From Trujillonella endophytica (GTDB taxonomy: Bacteria; Actinomycetota; Actinomycetes; Mycobacteriales; Geodermatophilaceae), in NCBI RefSeq assembly GCF_900110555.1, contig NZ_FOEE01000003.1:124001-188000 (forward strand): 64,000 bases of DNA, written 5' to 3'. Made by a program: the position numbers and the translations under genes. The notes beneath the pieces were generated by a model. That model saw only the letters and a list, made by a program, of their open reading frames with translations, was not told the origin of the DNA and did no database searches. Shown in pieces: positions 44,195-52,265 of this stretch (positions are counted from its first letter, which is position 1; every line of letters begins with the position of its first letter).

Positions 44195-44800
44195 CTACCC
44201 GTCGGCCGGGGCGGCACTCCCCGCGGCGGCGGCGGCGCGGGCGCGGGCGAGGTCCGCGGGAGTGTCGCAGTCGGTCCACGGCGCCGGCCGGTCCGGCTCG
44301 ACCGGGGGCCGCCACCGGGTGAACGTCAGCGGCGACAGCACCCGTCGCACCGGTGCGTGCGCCGGCGCCCCGGTCAGGGCCGTCCGCAGCGCCGCGGTGC
44401 GCCACACCCCGAGCAGCAACTGGTCGCGGCCGGCGTCGTCCACCACCAGCACGCCGTCGGCCGTGAGCCGGTCGCGCAGCGCCCGGACGAGCTCCGCGGT
44501 CAGGAAGGGCAGGTCGCCGGCCAGGACCGCGACGACGTCGGTGTCGACCCGCGCGAGGCCGGCGCGCATCGCGGCGACGGGGCCGCCGCCCGGCGGCTGC
44601 TCGCGGAGCACCTGGACGCCGGCGGGGACGGGCTGCGGCGGGCCCACGACCAGCCGGGTCCGGGCGTCGGCGACGGCGGCGAGCACGGCGGCGAGCATCG
44701 ACCGCCCGCCGACCTCCAGCTGGGGCTTGGCCTGACCCCCGAGCCGGGCGGCCCGGCCCCCGGCCAGGACGACGGCGGCGTAGGGCGGCAGCGCGGGCAC
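44195..44800 (-). CDS. mobA: MobA-like nucleotidyltransferase (molybdenum cofactor)
   Basis: 201 residues. The N-terminal VVLAGGRAARLGGQAKPQLE is the NTP-transferase loop of MobA/MocA proteins, followed by a GGGPVAAMRAGL and VLAGDLPFL, the Asp in the latter binding metal. The family attaches GMP or CMP to molybdopterin. It could be MobA or a MocA-like variant; next to fdhD and the moa/moe genes, MobA is favoured. GTG at 44800 is 6 nt past a TACGGT -10 element, so the message would be leaderless. Confidence 0.8.
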   Translation of the reverse strand: MPALPPYAAVVLAGGRAARLGGQAKPQLEVGGRSMLAAVLAAVADARTRLVVGPPQPVPAGVQVLREQPPGGGPVAAMRAGLARVDTDVVAVLAGDLPFLTAELVRALRDRLTADGVLVVDDAGRDQLLLGVWRTAALRTALTGAPAHAPVRRVLSPLTFTRWRPPVEPDRPAPWTDCDTPADLARARAAAAAGSAAPADG

Positions 44801-44806
44801 GAGCGA

Positions 44807-44833
44807 ACCGTAGGGCCCTTGCGTGGGTACCGT
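44807..44833. promoter_or_regulatory. Divergent -10 elements for the mobA-like gene and fdhD
   Basis: On the minus strand TACGGT reads 44812 to 44807, 6 nt before the GTG at 44800. On the plus strand TACCGT lies at 44828-44833, 8 nt before the GTG at 44842. Both would produce leaderless mRNAs. The -35 regions overlap each other and are poorly conserved. Confidence 0.5.
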
Positions 44834-44841
44834 CGCCCGAC

Positions 44842-45669
44842 GTGGGACGAGTCACCAGCCGGACACCGGTACTGCGCATCCGCGGCGAGCAGCGGAGCAC
44901 GCGCCCGGACACGGTCGCCGCGGAGGAGCCGCTGGAGATCCGGCTGTCGGGGTCCCCGCTGGCGGTCACGATGCGCACCCCGGGGGACGACTTCGACCTG
45001 GTGCACGGCTTCCTCGCGACCGAGGGTGTCATCGCGTCGGCCGCCGATGTCCTGGCGCTGCGCTACTGCGACTCGGTGGACGCCGACGGGCGCAACACCT
45101 ACAACGTGGTCGACGTCGACCTGGCGCCCGGCGTGCAGCCGCCGGACACGGCGCTGGACCGCAACTTCCTGACCTCCAGCTCGTGCGGCGTCTGCGGAAA
45201 GGCCAGCATCGACGCGATCCGGACCCGCACCCGCCACGACGTCGCCGCCGACGCGCTCCGGCTGCCCCTGGAGGTCCTGCTGGGCCTGCCCGACCGGCTG
45301 CGGGCCGCGCAGCAGGTGTTCGACAGGACCGGTGGGCTGCACGGGGCAGGGCTGTTCACCGTCGCCGGCGAGCTGGTCGCGGTGCGGGAGGACGTGGGAC
45401 GGCACAACGCCGTGGACAAGGTGGTGGGCGACGCCGTCCGCGCGGGCCGGCTGCCGCTGTCCGGGCACGTGCTCGTGGTGAGCGGACGGGCCAGCTTCGA
45501 GCTCACGCAGAAGGCGGCGATGGCCGGCATCCCCGTGCTGGCCGCGGTGTCGGCGCCGTCGTCGCTGGCCGTGGAGCTGGCCGCCGACGTCGGCATCACC
45601 CTCGTCGGTTTCCTCCGCGGCGACGGCTGCAACGTCTACTCGCGCACCGACCGGCTCGCCCTTGACTGA
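44842..45669 (+). CDS. fdhD: FdhD sulfurtransferase for formate dehydrogenase
   Basis: 275 residues. It passes sulfur from a cysteine desulfurase to the molybdenum/tungsten cofactor of formate dehydrogenase. The essential CGVC pair is Cys115/Cys118, and family motifs EEPLEIRL, DFDLVHGFLATEG, VREDVGRHNAVDKV and VSGRASFELTQKAAMAGIPV are all present. No formate dehydrogenase is in the window, so its client lies elsewhere. GTG at 44842, downstream of TACCGT. It faces moaB tail to tail across a 119-bp gap that has only weak hairpins. Confidence 0.95.
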   Translation: MGRVTSRTPVLRIRGEQRSTRPDTVAAEEPLEIRLSGSPLAVTMRTPGDDFDLVHGFLATEGVIASAADVLALRYCDSVDADGRNTYNVVDVDLAPGVQPPDTALDRNFLTSSSCGVCGKASIDAIRTRTRHDVAADALRLPLEVLLGLPDRLRAAQQVFDRTGGLHGAGLFTVAGELVAVREDVGRHNAVDKVVGDAVRAGRLPLSGHVLVVSGRASFELTQKAAMAGIPVLAAVSAPSSLAVELAADVGITLVGFLRGDGCNVYSRTDRLALD

Positions 45670-45788
45670 GGCCGCCCTGCGGGGCTCGTGCCGGAGTGGG
45701 CCCCGAAGGGGTTCGCGAAGGGTGCGAGGGCAGGGCTCAGCGGAGCAGGAGACGGCACGTGGTCGCGGTGTCGGCCGGTAGGCCGACG

Positions 45789-46283
45789 TCAGATGTGGTC
45801 GCCGCCGCGGAGCTGGCTGACCACGTGGGGGAGCAGCGGACCGAGGACGGCGAGGCCGTCGCGGACGCCTCCGGTCGAGCCCGGCAGGTTCACGATCAGC
45901 GTCCGGCCCGCGGTGCCGGCCAGCCCGCGGGACAACACCGCCGTCGGCACCTGCGGGGCGCCGTAGCGGCGGACGGCGTCGGCGATGCCCGGGGCCTCCC
46001 GCTCCAGCACGTCCCGGGTCGCCTCGGGGGTGACGTCGGTGGGGGAGAGGCCCGTGCCGCCGGTGGTCAGGACGACGTCGGCGCCCGAGGCCACCGCCTC
46101 GCGCAGCACGCGGGCCAGCTCCTCGCGGTCGTCGGGGAGCACGTGCGGGCCGTCGACGACGAAGCCCAGGCCGCGCAGCCCCTCGGCCAGCACCTCACCG
46201 CTGCGGTCGGGATAGACCCCGGCCGCGGCGCGGTTGGACGCGGTGACGACGACGGCGCGAGCCCCCTCGACCAGGCCGTTCAC
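45789..46283 (-). CDS. moaB: MoaB/MogA-family molybdenum cofactor protein
   Basis: 164 residues. Molybdopterin-binding domain: ARAVVVTASNRAAAG, SGADVVLTTGGTGLSPTDVT and LIVNLPGSTGGVRDGLAVL. The TTGGTG motif is the active region. MogA/MoaB adenylylate molybdopterin before MoeA inserts molybdate. GTG at 46283 overlaps the moaC stop by 4 bp; longer upstream reading is moaC sequence in another frame. Last gene of the minus-strand moeA-moaC-moaB operon. Confidence 0.92.
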   Translation of the reverse strand: MNGLVEGARAVVVTASNRAAAGVYPDRSGEVLAEGLRGLGFVVDGPHVLPDDREELARVLREAVASGADVVLTTGGTGLSPTDVTPEATRDVLEREAPGIADAVRRYGAPQVPTAVLSRGLAGTAGRTLIVNLPGSTGGVRDGLAVLGPLLPHVVSQLRGGDHI

Positions 46284-46753
46284 CGGCGCCACTCGCCGCT
46301 CTTGCCGCCGGACTTGGCCAGCAGCCGCACGTCGGTGATGGAGGCCCGCGGGTCCACCGCCTTCACCATGTCGATCATCGTCAGCCCGGCGACGGCGACC
46401 GACGTCAGCGCCTCCATCTCGACGCCGGTGCGGTCGGCCGTGCGCGCGGTGGCGGTGATCTCGACGGCTTCGTCGGTGACCTCGAGCTCGACCCGCACGC
46501 CGTGCAGCGCGATGGGGTGGCACAGCGGCACGAGGTCCGGCGTCCGCTTGGCCCCGGCGATGCCGGCGATGCGGGCCACCGCGATCGCGTCACCCTTCGG
46601 CACGCCCTCGCCGCGCAGCAGCGCGACCACCTCCGGGCTGACCAGGACGCGGCCGGCCGCGGTGGCCTCGCGGGCGGTGACCGCCTTCGCGGAGACGTCC
46701 ACCATCCGGGCGGCGCCGGAGTCGTCGACGTGGGTCAGGCGGGGCTCGCTCAT
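46280..46753 (-). CDS. moaC: Cyclic pyranopterin monophosphate synthase MoaC
   Basis: 157 residues. LTHVDDSGAARMVDVSAK start, GVPKGDAIAVARIAGIAGAK, LCHPIALHGVRVELEV with the conserved Cys-His, and EMEALTSVAVAGLTMIDMVK. It makes cyclic pyranopterin monophosphate in the first step of Moco synthesis with MoaA, which is not in the window. ATG at 46753 overlaps the moeA stop (ATGA). Confidence 0.95.
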   Translation of the reverse strand: MSEPRLTHVDDSGAARMVDVSAKAVTAREATAAGRVLVSPEVVALLRGEGVPKGDAIAVARIAGIAGAKRTPDLVPLCHPIALHGVRVELEVTDEAVEITATARTADRTGVEMEALTSVAVAGLTMIDMVKAVDPRASITDVRLLAKSGGKSGEWRR

Positions 46754-47958
46754 TGCAGTGCTCCCTCGATCAGCACGACGTCCACGGAGGCGCCGGCGGG
46801 CAGGTCGGTGACGTCTTCGGGGACGACGACCAGGCAGTTGGCACGGGCCAGGTGGGCGACCAGGTGCGATCCGGGGCCGCCGACCTGCGAGACGCGCCCG
46901 CCGTCGTAGCGGCCGCGGAGGAACTGGCGGCGCCCGGCGGGGGAGCGCAGCGGCTCGGCCAGGACGGCGGGGGCGTGCAGCCGGTCGGGGGCGGCGTGCC
47001 CGAGGGCGCGGCGCAGGGCCGGGCGCACGAAGACCTCGAAGGAGACGAACGCGCTGACCGGGTTGCCGGGGAGCGTCACCACCGGGACGCCGTCCACCGT
47101 GCCGGCGCCCTGGGGCCCGCCGGGCTGCATGGCCACCTTGAGGAACTCCACGGTGCCCAGGGCGGCGAAGGCGTCCTTGACCACCTCGTACGCGCCGGCG
47201 CTCACCCCGCCGCTGGTGATCAGCAGGTCGGCCGCGTCGTCGCCCCGCCCGGCGAGCTCGGCGCGCACGGTGGCGAGGAACTGGTCGACGTCGTCGGGCA
47301 CGAAGTGCAGCCGCCGGGCGACACCCCCCGCATCGTCCACGGCGGCGACGAGCAGCGCGGAGTTGGACTCGTAGATCTGCCCCGGGAGCAGGTCGGCGCC
47401 GGGCTCGACCAGCTCGCTGCCGGTGGAGAGCACGAGCACGCGCGGTCGCCGGGCGACGAGCAGCTCCCGGTGGCCCACCGCTGCGGCGAGGCCGAGCTGC
47501 GCGGCGCCCAGCGGCGTGCCGGCGGCGATCGCGACGGTGCCCGCGGCGATGTCCTCGCCGGCCCGGCGCAGGTGCGTGCCGACCGCGGGGCTGGAGCGGA
47601 TCTCCACCGTCGTCGTGCCGGCGTCGGTCAGCTCCACCGGCACGATGACGTCGGCGCCGGCGGGCAGCGGGGCGCCGGTCATGATCCGCTGCACCGTTCC
47701 CGGCGCCAGCGGCCGGACGTCGGTGCGGCCGGCCGGGACGTCGTCGGCCACCGGCAGGCGCGCCGGCAGGTCGGCCAGCTCCGCGGCGCGGGCGGCGTAG
47801 CCGTCCATGGCCGAGTTGTCGAAGCCGGGGAGGGCGACCAGCGCCGGCAGGTCGGCGGCCAGCACCCGGCCGTGGGCCTGCTCCAGCGGCACCCGCTCGG
47901 CCCGCATGACCGGCAGCAGGCCGGCGACCACTGCCCGGTGTTCCTCGACCGTCCGCAC
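46750..47958 (-). CDS. moeA: Molybdopterin molybdotransferase MoeA
   Basis: 402 residues. N-terminal VEEHRAVVAGLLPVMRAERV, then ALPGFDNSAMDGYAARAAEL, the MPT-binding domain with VLVLSTGSELVEPG and TSGGVSAGAYEVVKDAF, and the C-terminal LPGNPVSAFVSFEVFVRPAL followed by a beta-barrel. It inserts molybdate into adenylylated molybdopterin. First gene of the minus-strand trio. GTG start with a weak -10-like element 6 nt upstream; it diverges from the carbonic anhydrase gene. Confidence 0.95.
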   Translation of the reverse strand: MRTVEEHRAVVAGLLPVMRAERVPLEQAHGRVLAADLPALVALPGFDNSAMDGYAARAAELADLPARLPVADDVPAGRTDVRPLAPGTVQRIMTGAPLPAGADVIVPVELTDAGTTTVEIRSSPAVGTHLRRAGEDIAAGTVAIAAGTPLGAAQLGLAAAVGHRELLVARRPRVLVLSTGSELVEPGADLLPGQIYESNSALLVAAVDDAGGVARRLHFVPDDVDQFLATVRAELAGRGDDAADLLITSGGVSAGAYEVVKDAFAALGTVEFLKVAMQPGGPQGAGTVDGVPVVTLPGNPVSAFVSFEVFVRPALRRALGHAAPDRLHAPAVLAEPLRSPAGRRQFLRGRYDGGRVSQVGGPGSHLVAHLARANCLVVVPEDVTDLPAGASVDVVLIEGALQ

Positions 47959-48028
47959 CCGCCCATCCTGTCCGATGGGCCGCAGCTAGGGTCGATCCGC
48001 CCTGGCAGGACGGACGGAAGGCAGGTCG

Positions 48029-48517
48029 ATGGCGGAGTACGAGCAGATGCTGGCGGCGAACGAGGAGTGGGCGAAGTCCTTCCCCGGGAGCAAGCCGGTC
48101 GCCCCGGGGCGCAAGACGGCGGTCGTCGCCTGCATGGACTCCCGGATCCCGCTCTTCGGCGTGCTGGGCCTCGCGGTCGGCGACGCGCACGTCATCCGCA
48201 ACGCCGGTGGCGTGATCACCGAGGACACCATCCGCTCGCTGACGATCTCCCAGCACGTGCTGGGCACCCGCGAGATCGTGCTGGTCCACCACACCGACTG
48301 CGGCCTGCAGAAGACCGACGACGCCGGGCTCGCCGATCTCGTCGAGCAGGCCACCGGGCACCGGCCGCCGTGGGCGGCGCGCACCTTCACCGACGTGGAC
48401 GCGGACGTGCGGGAGTCCATCCGGCTGCTGAACGAGTCCCCGTACCTGCTGTCCAAGGACATCTGCGGCACCGTCTACGACGTCGAGACGGGCCGGCTGC
48501 GCCAGGTCGAGCCGTGA
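48029..48517 (+). CDS. Beta-class carbonic anhydrase
   Basis: 162 residues. Interconverts CO2 and bicarbonate. Zinc ligands and the catalytic pair are complete: Cys35, Asp37, Arg39, His88 and Cys91 (CMDSRIPLF and VHHTDCGLQ). RNAGGVITEDTIRSL is the family core. The length and sequence resemble the small mycobacterial beta-CA Rv1284. RBS GGAAGGCAGG before ATG; TAGGGT 36 nt upstream may be its -10. Next to formate/Moco genes, a link to CO2 handling is possible but not shown. The stop overlaps the next gene by 4 bp. Confidence 0.92.
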   Translation: MAEYEQMLAANEEWAKSFPGSKPVAPGRKTAVVACMDSRIPLFGVLGLAVGDAHVIRNAGGVITEDTIRSLTISQHVLGTREIVLVHHTDCGLQKTDDAGLADLVEQATGHRPPWAARTFTDVDADVRESIRLLNESPYLLSKDICGTVYDVETGRLRQVEP

Positions 48518-49719
48518 CGCGGGGGTGGTGGGCCCGGACGGCGGGGCTGCTGCTGCTCACGGCGGTGGCCGGCTGCACGAGCACCGTCGAGGGCACCGCC
48601 AGCCCCGCCACGACCGTCGAGCCGACGCCCACCACCTCGAGCGCGCCGGCGACCACCGAGCCGAGCGAGCCGCCGCTCGACATCATCCCGCCGCCGCCCC
48701 GCGGCGTGGGCCTGCTGCTCGAGGCCCACCGCATCGCGTCGGTCACCGCGCTGGTGGAGACGAGCTTCCCCGACCGCACCGAGGCGTGCTTCCCGTCGGG
48801 CCCGTCGACGTCGCCCGACGCCCTCGAGTCCGTCTACTTCACCGCGGGCACGGCGGCCGGCATCCTGGAGGACTACGGGTTCGTCACCGCCTGGGGCCAG
48901 TGCAACCAGACCGCCGACGGCTCGTCGGCCACGCTGACGCTCGTCATGGAGCTCTCCGACCCCGAGGCCGCGGCCCGGGCGGCGAACGAGCTGGTCGACG
49001 CGCAGGCGATCGACGGCTTCCAGGTGGTCCCCGTCGAGACCGACGGCGGCGCGCTCCTGCTCCAGGAGGGCGACCGGGCGACGGTGCAGGCGTTCCTGCC
49101 GTTCGGCCGCACGGTGGCCTACGTGTGGCACGAGGGGCTCGCCTCCGCGGCCGCCGCCGACCTCACCCGGCTGCTGGCCGACCAGGAGGCGCTGCTGCGG
49201 AACTTCACGCCGACACCCCAGGCCGACGTCCCGAACCTGCCGACCGACCCCGACGGGCTGCAGGCCATGACGCTGGACCCGCCGGGCGACTTCAATGACT
49301 TCTCCGGCCCCTACGACTTCGAGGGCTACCTGCGGATCGCCATCGATCCGGGGCGGGAGCGCGAGCTGCTCGGGGCCAACGGCTTCGCCGGGTTCTACGC
49401 CAAGCAGTCCGACGAGGGCGACGCCCTGTACGCCGTCGCGGTGTACCGGTTCGGGTCGACCGAGCAGACCAACGCCGTCTACAACGGCTTCCGGGAGCTG
49501 GAGACGACGGCCTTCGGGGGGACGCCGTTCGTGCTGCCGGCCATCCCCGAGGCGCCCTGCTTCGTCTTCGACCAGGGCGGCGGGCAGTTCTACCAGCGCT
49601 GCTACGTCGGCTTCCGGACCCTGCTGGCCAGCGTCGACGTCGGGGGGCTCACCGCCGCGGACGACTACACCCGGATGAACGAGCTCCTCCCGGCCCAGCG
49701 CGCCCTCATCGCGGACTGA
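48514..49719 (+). CDS. Secreted lipoprotein of unknown function, coupled to carbonic anhydrase
   Basis: 401 residues from GTG at 48514. Signal peptide TRGWWARTAGLLLLTAVAGC with lipobox AVAGC; the Cys is at about residue 21. A Pro/Thr/Ser-rich linker follows, then two similar alpha/beta halves with SVYFTAGTAAGILEDYGFVT and LGANGFAGFYAKQSDEGDAL. The repeated mention of pairs such as ARAANELVDAQAI and NAVYNGFRELETT suggests a duplicated domain. It resembles actinobacterial lipoproteins of the DUF7373 kind, from memory. GTGA overlap with the anhydrase gene implies co-translation. Confidence 0.8.
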   Translation: MTRGWWARTAGLLLLTAVAGCTSTVEGTASPATTVEPTPTTSSAPATTEPSEPPLDIIPPPPRGVGLLLEAHRIASVTALVETSFPDRTEACFPSGPSTSPDALESVYFTAGTAAGILEDYGFVTAWGQCNQTADGSSATLTLVMELSDPEAAARAANELVDAQAIDGFQVVPVETDGGALLLQEGDRATVQAFLPFGRTVAYVWHEGLASAAAADLTRLLADQEALLRNFTPTPQADVPNLPTDPDGLQAMTLDPPGDFNDFSGPYDFEGYLRIAIDPGRERELLGANGFAGFYAKQSDEGDALYAVAVYRFGSTEQTNAVYNGFRELETTAFGGTPFVLPAIPEAPCFVFDQGGGQFYQRCYVGFRTLLASVDVGGLTAADDYTRMNELLPAQRALIAD

Positions 49720-49723
49720 AGAA

Positions 49724-49778
49724 GGACCACCCTTCCCCCACGCCTCGCAGGCTCGGCGCGGGCCCCTGAAGGGCGGCC
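49724..49778 (+). repeat. Intergenic element II, copy A (terminator-like)
   Basis: Starts 5 bp after the lipoprotein stop. Arms GGACCACCCTTC (49724-49735) and GAAGGGCGGCC (49768-49778) enclose a core at 49737-49768. The core matches copy C at 30 of 32 positions. A 22-nt part of it (49740-49761) is identical in copy B. Confidence 0.75.
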
Positions 49779-49823
49779 GTTCCAGGTCCGGGTCGCCCCG
49801 TCAGGCGTCGGTTCCCTAGCTGG

Positions 49824-49829
49824 TATCGT
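49824..49829 (+). promoter_or_regulatory. Possible -10 element for rplM-rpsI
   Basis: TATCGT, about 110 nt before rplM; the same hexamer is used at the proposed rpsL promoter. No good -35 was seen. CTGGTGCGC occurs twice in the leader that follows (from 49836 and 49855). Confidence 0.35.
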
Positions 49830-49938
49830 CATCCGCTGGTGCGCTGCCGCAGGCTGGTGCGCGCGCGCCGAGACGTCTCCCGTGTTCGGTGAGGCGATCC
49901 CACCAGCCACCCCGACGACGACGGAGGACACGAGCGCC

Positions 49939-50382
49939 GTGCGCACGTACACCCCCAAGCCCGGAGAGGTCTCCCGGGTCTGGCACGTCATCGACGCCAC
50001 TGATGTGGTGCTCGGTCGACTCGCCACCCAGACCGCGATCCTGCTCCGCGGCAAGCACAAGCCGCAGTTCGCCCCGCACGTCGACGTCGGTGACTTCGTC
50101 GTCATCGTGAACGCCGGCAAGGTGGCCCTGACCGGCGCCAAGCGCGAGGAGAAGGTCGCCTACCGCCACTCCGGCTACCCGGGCGGCCTGAAGACGATCA
50201 ACGTCGGCGACCAGCTGCGCACGCACCCCGACCGCGTCATCGAGCGCGCGGTCAAGGGGATGCTGCCGCACAACAGCCTGGGCCGGCAGATGCTCAAGAA
50301 GCTGAAGGTGTACGCCGGGGCCGAGCACCCGCACGCCGCCCAGCTGCCCCAGCCCTTCGAGATCAAGCAGGTGGCCCAGTGA
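49939..50382 (+). CDS. rplM: 50S ribosomal protein L13
   Basis: 147 residues from GTG at 49939, giving [20 protein letters not shown], the actinobacterial L13 start. GGAGG lies 11 nt upstream. A longer frame from 49882 has no family support. Conserved [20 protein letters not shown] and [20 protein letters not shown]. The stop overlaps the rpsI GTG by 4 bp. Confidence 0.97.
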   Translation: MRTYTPKPGEVSRVWHVIDATDVVLGRLATQTAILLRGKHKPQFAPHVDVGDFVVIVNAGKVALTGAKREEKVAYRHSGYPGGLKTINVGDQLRTHPDRVIERAVKGMLPHNSLGRQMLKKLKVYAGAEHPHAAQLPQPFEIKQVAQ

Positions 50383-50798
50383 CCAGCGCGCTGACCGTGA
50401 CCGACGCCGACGGGCGTCCGATCCAGACCGTCGGCCGCCGCAAGGAGGCCGTCGTCCGCGTGCGGCTGCTGCCCGGCACCGGCCAGTTCAAGCTGAACGG
50501 TCGCACCATCGAGGAGTACTTCCCGAACAAGGTGCACCAGCAGCTCATCCGCGAGCCCTTCACCATCCTGGAGAAGGGCGAGCAGTACGACGTCGTCGGC
50601 CTGCTGCACGGCGGCGGCGTCTCCGGCCAGGCCGGCGCGCTGCGCCTGGCCATCGCCCGGGCGCTCATCGAGATCGAGCCCGAGGACCGTCCGGCCCTCA
50701 AGAAGGCCGGCTTCCTCACCCGCGACGCCCGCGTCACGGAGCGCAAGAAGTACGGCCTGAAGAAGGCCCGCAAGGCGCCTCAGTACAGCAAGCGCTGA
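50379..50798 (+). CDS. rpsI: 30S ribosomal protein S9
   Basis: 139 residues. [20 protein letters not shown] and the basic C-terminal [16 protein letters not shown] tail whose last residues contact P-site tRNA. GTG start overlapping rplM. glmM begins 20 bp later, so ribosome and cell-wall precursor genes share a transcript. Confidence 0.97.
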   Translation: MTSALTVTDADGRPIQTVGRRKEAVVRVRLLPGTGQFKLNGRTIEEYFPNKVHQQLIREPFTILEKGEQYDVVGLLHGGGVSGQAGALRLAIARALIEIEPEDRPALKKAGFLTRDARVTERKKYGLKKARKAPQYSKR

Positions 50799-50818
50799 CC
50801 GGTTCGGCTCCGCGGGCC

Positions 50819-52171
50819 ATGGGGGGGCGACTCTTCGGGACCGACGGCGTCCGAGGTCGGGCCAACGACGACCTCACGCCCGAGTTGGCCCTGGCGGTGG
50901 CACGTGCCGCCGCAGGTGTGCTCGCCGACCGCGACGGGACCTCACGTCCCGTCGCGGTCGTCGGGCGCGACCCCCGCGCCAGCGGGGAGATGCTCGAGGC
51001 CGCGGTCGTGGCGGGGCTCTCCAGCGCGGGGGCCGAGGTCCTCCGCGTGGGCGTGCTGCCCACGCCGGCCGTCGCCTTCCTGACGGCGGACACCGGCGCC
51101 GACCTCGGCGTGATGATCTCCGCGAGCCACAACCCGATGCCCGACAACGGCATCAAGCTGTTCAGCCGCGGCGGGCACAAGCTCCCCGACGCGGTCGAGG
51201 CCGAGATCGAGCAGATCGTCACCACCCACCGCCGCCGCAGCGACGGGCACCGGCCCGTCGGCGCGCAGATCGGCCGGGTCCGCGACCTCGCCGACGGCGC
51301 CACCCGCTACACCGAGCACCTGCTCACGACGGTCGACCAGCCGCTGTCGGGGCTCACCCTCGTCGTCGACTGCGCGCACGGCGCCGCGTCCGGCGTGGCG
51401 CCGGAGGTCTACCGGCGGGCGGGGGCGACGGTCCACGTCATCGGCGGCGAGCCCGACGGCTGGAACATCAACGACGGCATCGGCTCCACCCACCTGGGGC
51501 CGCTGACCGAGGCCGTCCGCGCGCACGGCGCGGACCTCGGCATCGCCCACGACGGCGACGCCGACCGCTGCCTGGCCGTCTCGGCCGCGGGCGACCTCGT
51601 CGACGGCGACGCCATCCTCGCCATGTGCGCCCTCGGGCTGAAGGAGCGCGGCGAGCTGCGGCAGGACACCGTCGTGGCCACCGTGATGAGCAACCTCGGG
51701 TTCCACCACACGATGCGGCGCGCCGGCATCGCGGTGCAGACCACCGCCGTCGGCGACCGCTACGTGCTCGAGGCGCTGCGCCGCGGCGGCCTGAGCCTCG
51801 GCGGCGAGCAGAGCGGCCACCTCGTCTTCCTCGACCACGCCACCACCGGCGACGGCCTGCTCACCGGCCTGGCGCTGCTGCGCCGGATGGCGGTGACCGG
51901 CTCCTCGCTGGCCGAGCTGGCCTCGGTGGTCGAGCGGCTCCCGCAGGTGCTGGTCAACGTGCCGGTGCGCGACCGGATCGCCGTCGTGGAGAGCACGGCC
52001 GTGGCCGACGCGGTCAACGCCGTGGAGGCCGAGCTCGGCGAGGACGGCCGCGTGCTGCTGCGCCCCTCGGGCACTGAGCAGCTGGTCCGCGTCATGGTCG
52101 AGGCGCCCACCCAGGAGCGGGCGGACGAGGTCGCCCACCGGCTCGCCGGGGTCGTCGCCACCGTCGGCTGA
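50819..52171 (+). CDS. glmM: Phosphoglucosamine mutase
   Basis: 450 residues. Converts glucosamine-6-phosphate to glucosamine-1-phosphate for peptidoglycan. [15 protein letters not shown] start; catalytic phosphoserine Ser103 in [16 protein letters not shown]; metal-binding DGDADR near residue 245; sugar-binding GGEQSGHL; phosphate-binding [17 protein letters not shown] at 50819 starts a run of G; a weak ribosome site suggests coupling to rpsI. Confidence 0.97.
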   Translation: MGGRLFGTDGVRGRANDDLTPELALAVARAAAGVLADRDGTSRPVAVVGRDPRASGEMLEAAVVAGLSSAGAEVLRVGVLPTPAVAFLTADTGADLGVMISASHNPMPDNGIKLFSRGGHKLPDAVEAEIEQIVTTHRRRSDGHRPVGAQIGRVRDLADGATRYTEHLLTTVDQPLSGLTLVVDCAHGAASGVAPEVYRRAGATVHVIGGEPDGWNINDGIGSTHLGPLTEAVRAHGADLGIAHDGDADRCLAVSAAGDLVDGDAILAMCALGLKERGELRQDTVVATVMSNLGFHHTMRRAGIAVQTTAVGDRYVLEALRRGGLSLGGEQSGHLVFLDHATTGDGLLTGLALLRRMAVTGSSLAELASVVERLPQVLVNVPVRDRIAVVESTAVADAVNAVEAELGEDGRVLLRPSGTEQLVRVMVEAPTQERADEVAHRLAGVVATVG

Positions 52172-52185
52172 GCGGGCAGCGGCTC

Positions 52186-52243
52186 CTCCCGGCGAGGCCC
52201 CCCGTCGGAGCGAGGCCACGCCTCGCGTCCCCGGCGCCGGGAG
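52186..52243 (+). terminator. Hairpin after glmM
   Basis: CTCCCGGCG (52186-52194) pairs with CGCCGGGAG (52235-52243), 9 bp. Inside, GCGAGGC (52210-52216), loop CAC, GCCTCGC (52220-52226) form a second perfect stem. The inner right part CCACGCCTCGC is also the start of the core of element II. It stands just before the glmS -10. Confidence 0.65.
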
Positions 52244-52252
52244 TTCCGCCGG

Positions 52253-52258
52253 TACCCT
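52253..52258 (+). promoter_or_regulatory. -10 element giving a leaderless glmS mRNA
   Basis: TACCCT ends 7 nt before the glmS ATG at 52266, and no ribosome site precedes the ATG. The start of transcription would fall at or next to the A of the ATG. Confidence 0.5.
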
Positions 52259-52265
52259 CGGGCGA

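Noticed and set aside
45670-45788. Small gene or strong terminator between fdhD and moaB
   Set aside because: Only a distant GCCCTGC/GCAGGGC pair and a CCCCGAAGGGG stem are seen; no frame has a start with support.
47959-48028. Molybdenum-cofactor riboswitch upstream of moeA
   Set aside because: Only 70 bp separate moeA from the divergent carbonic anhydrase gene, too little for the known riboswitch, and no matching structure is visible.
52172-52265. glmS ribozyme upstream of glmS
   Set aside because: The gap is under 100 bp, is taken up by the glmM hairpin and a -10 element, and the mRNA appears leaderless.
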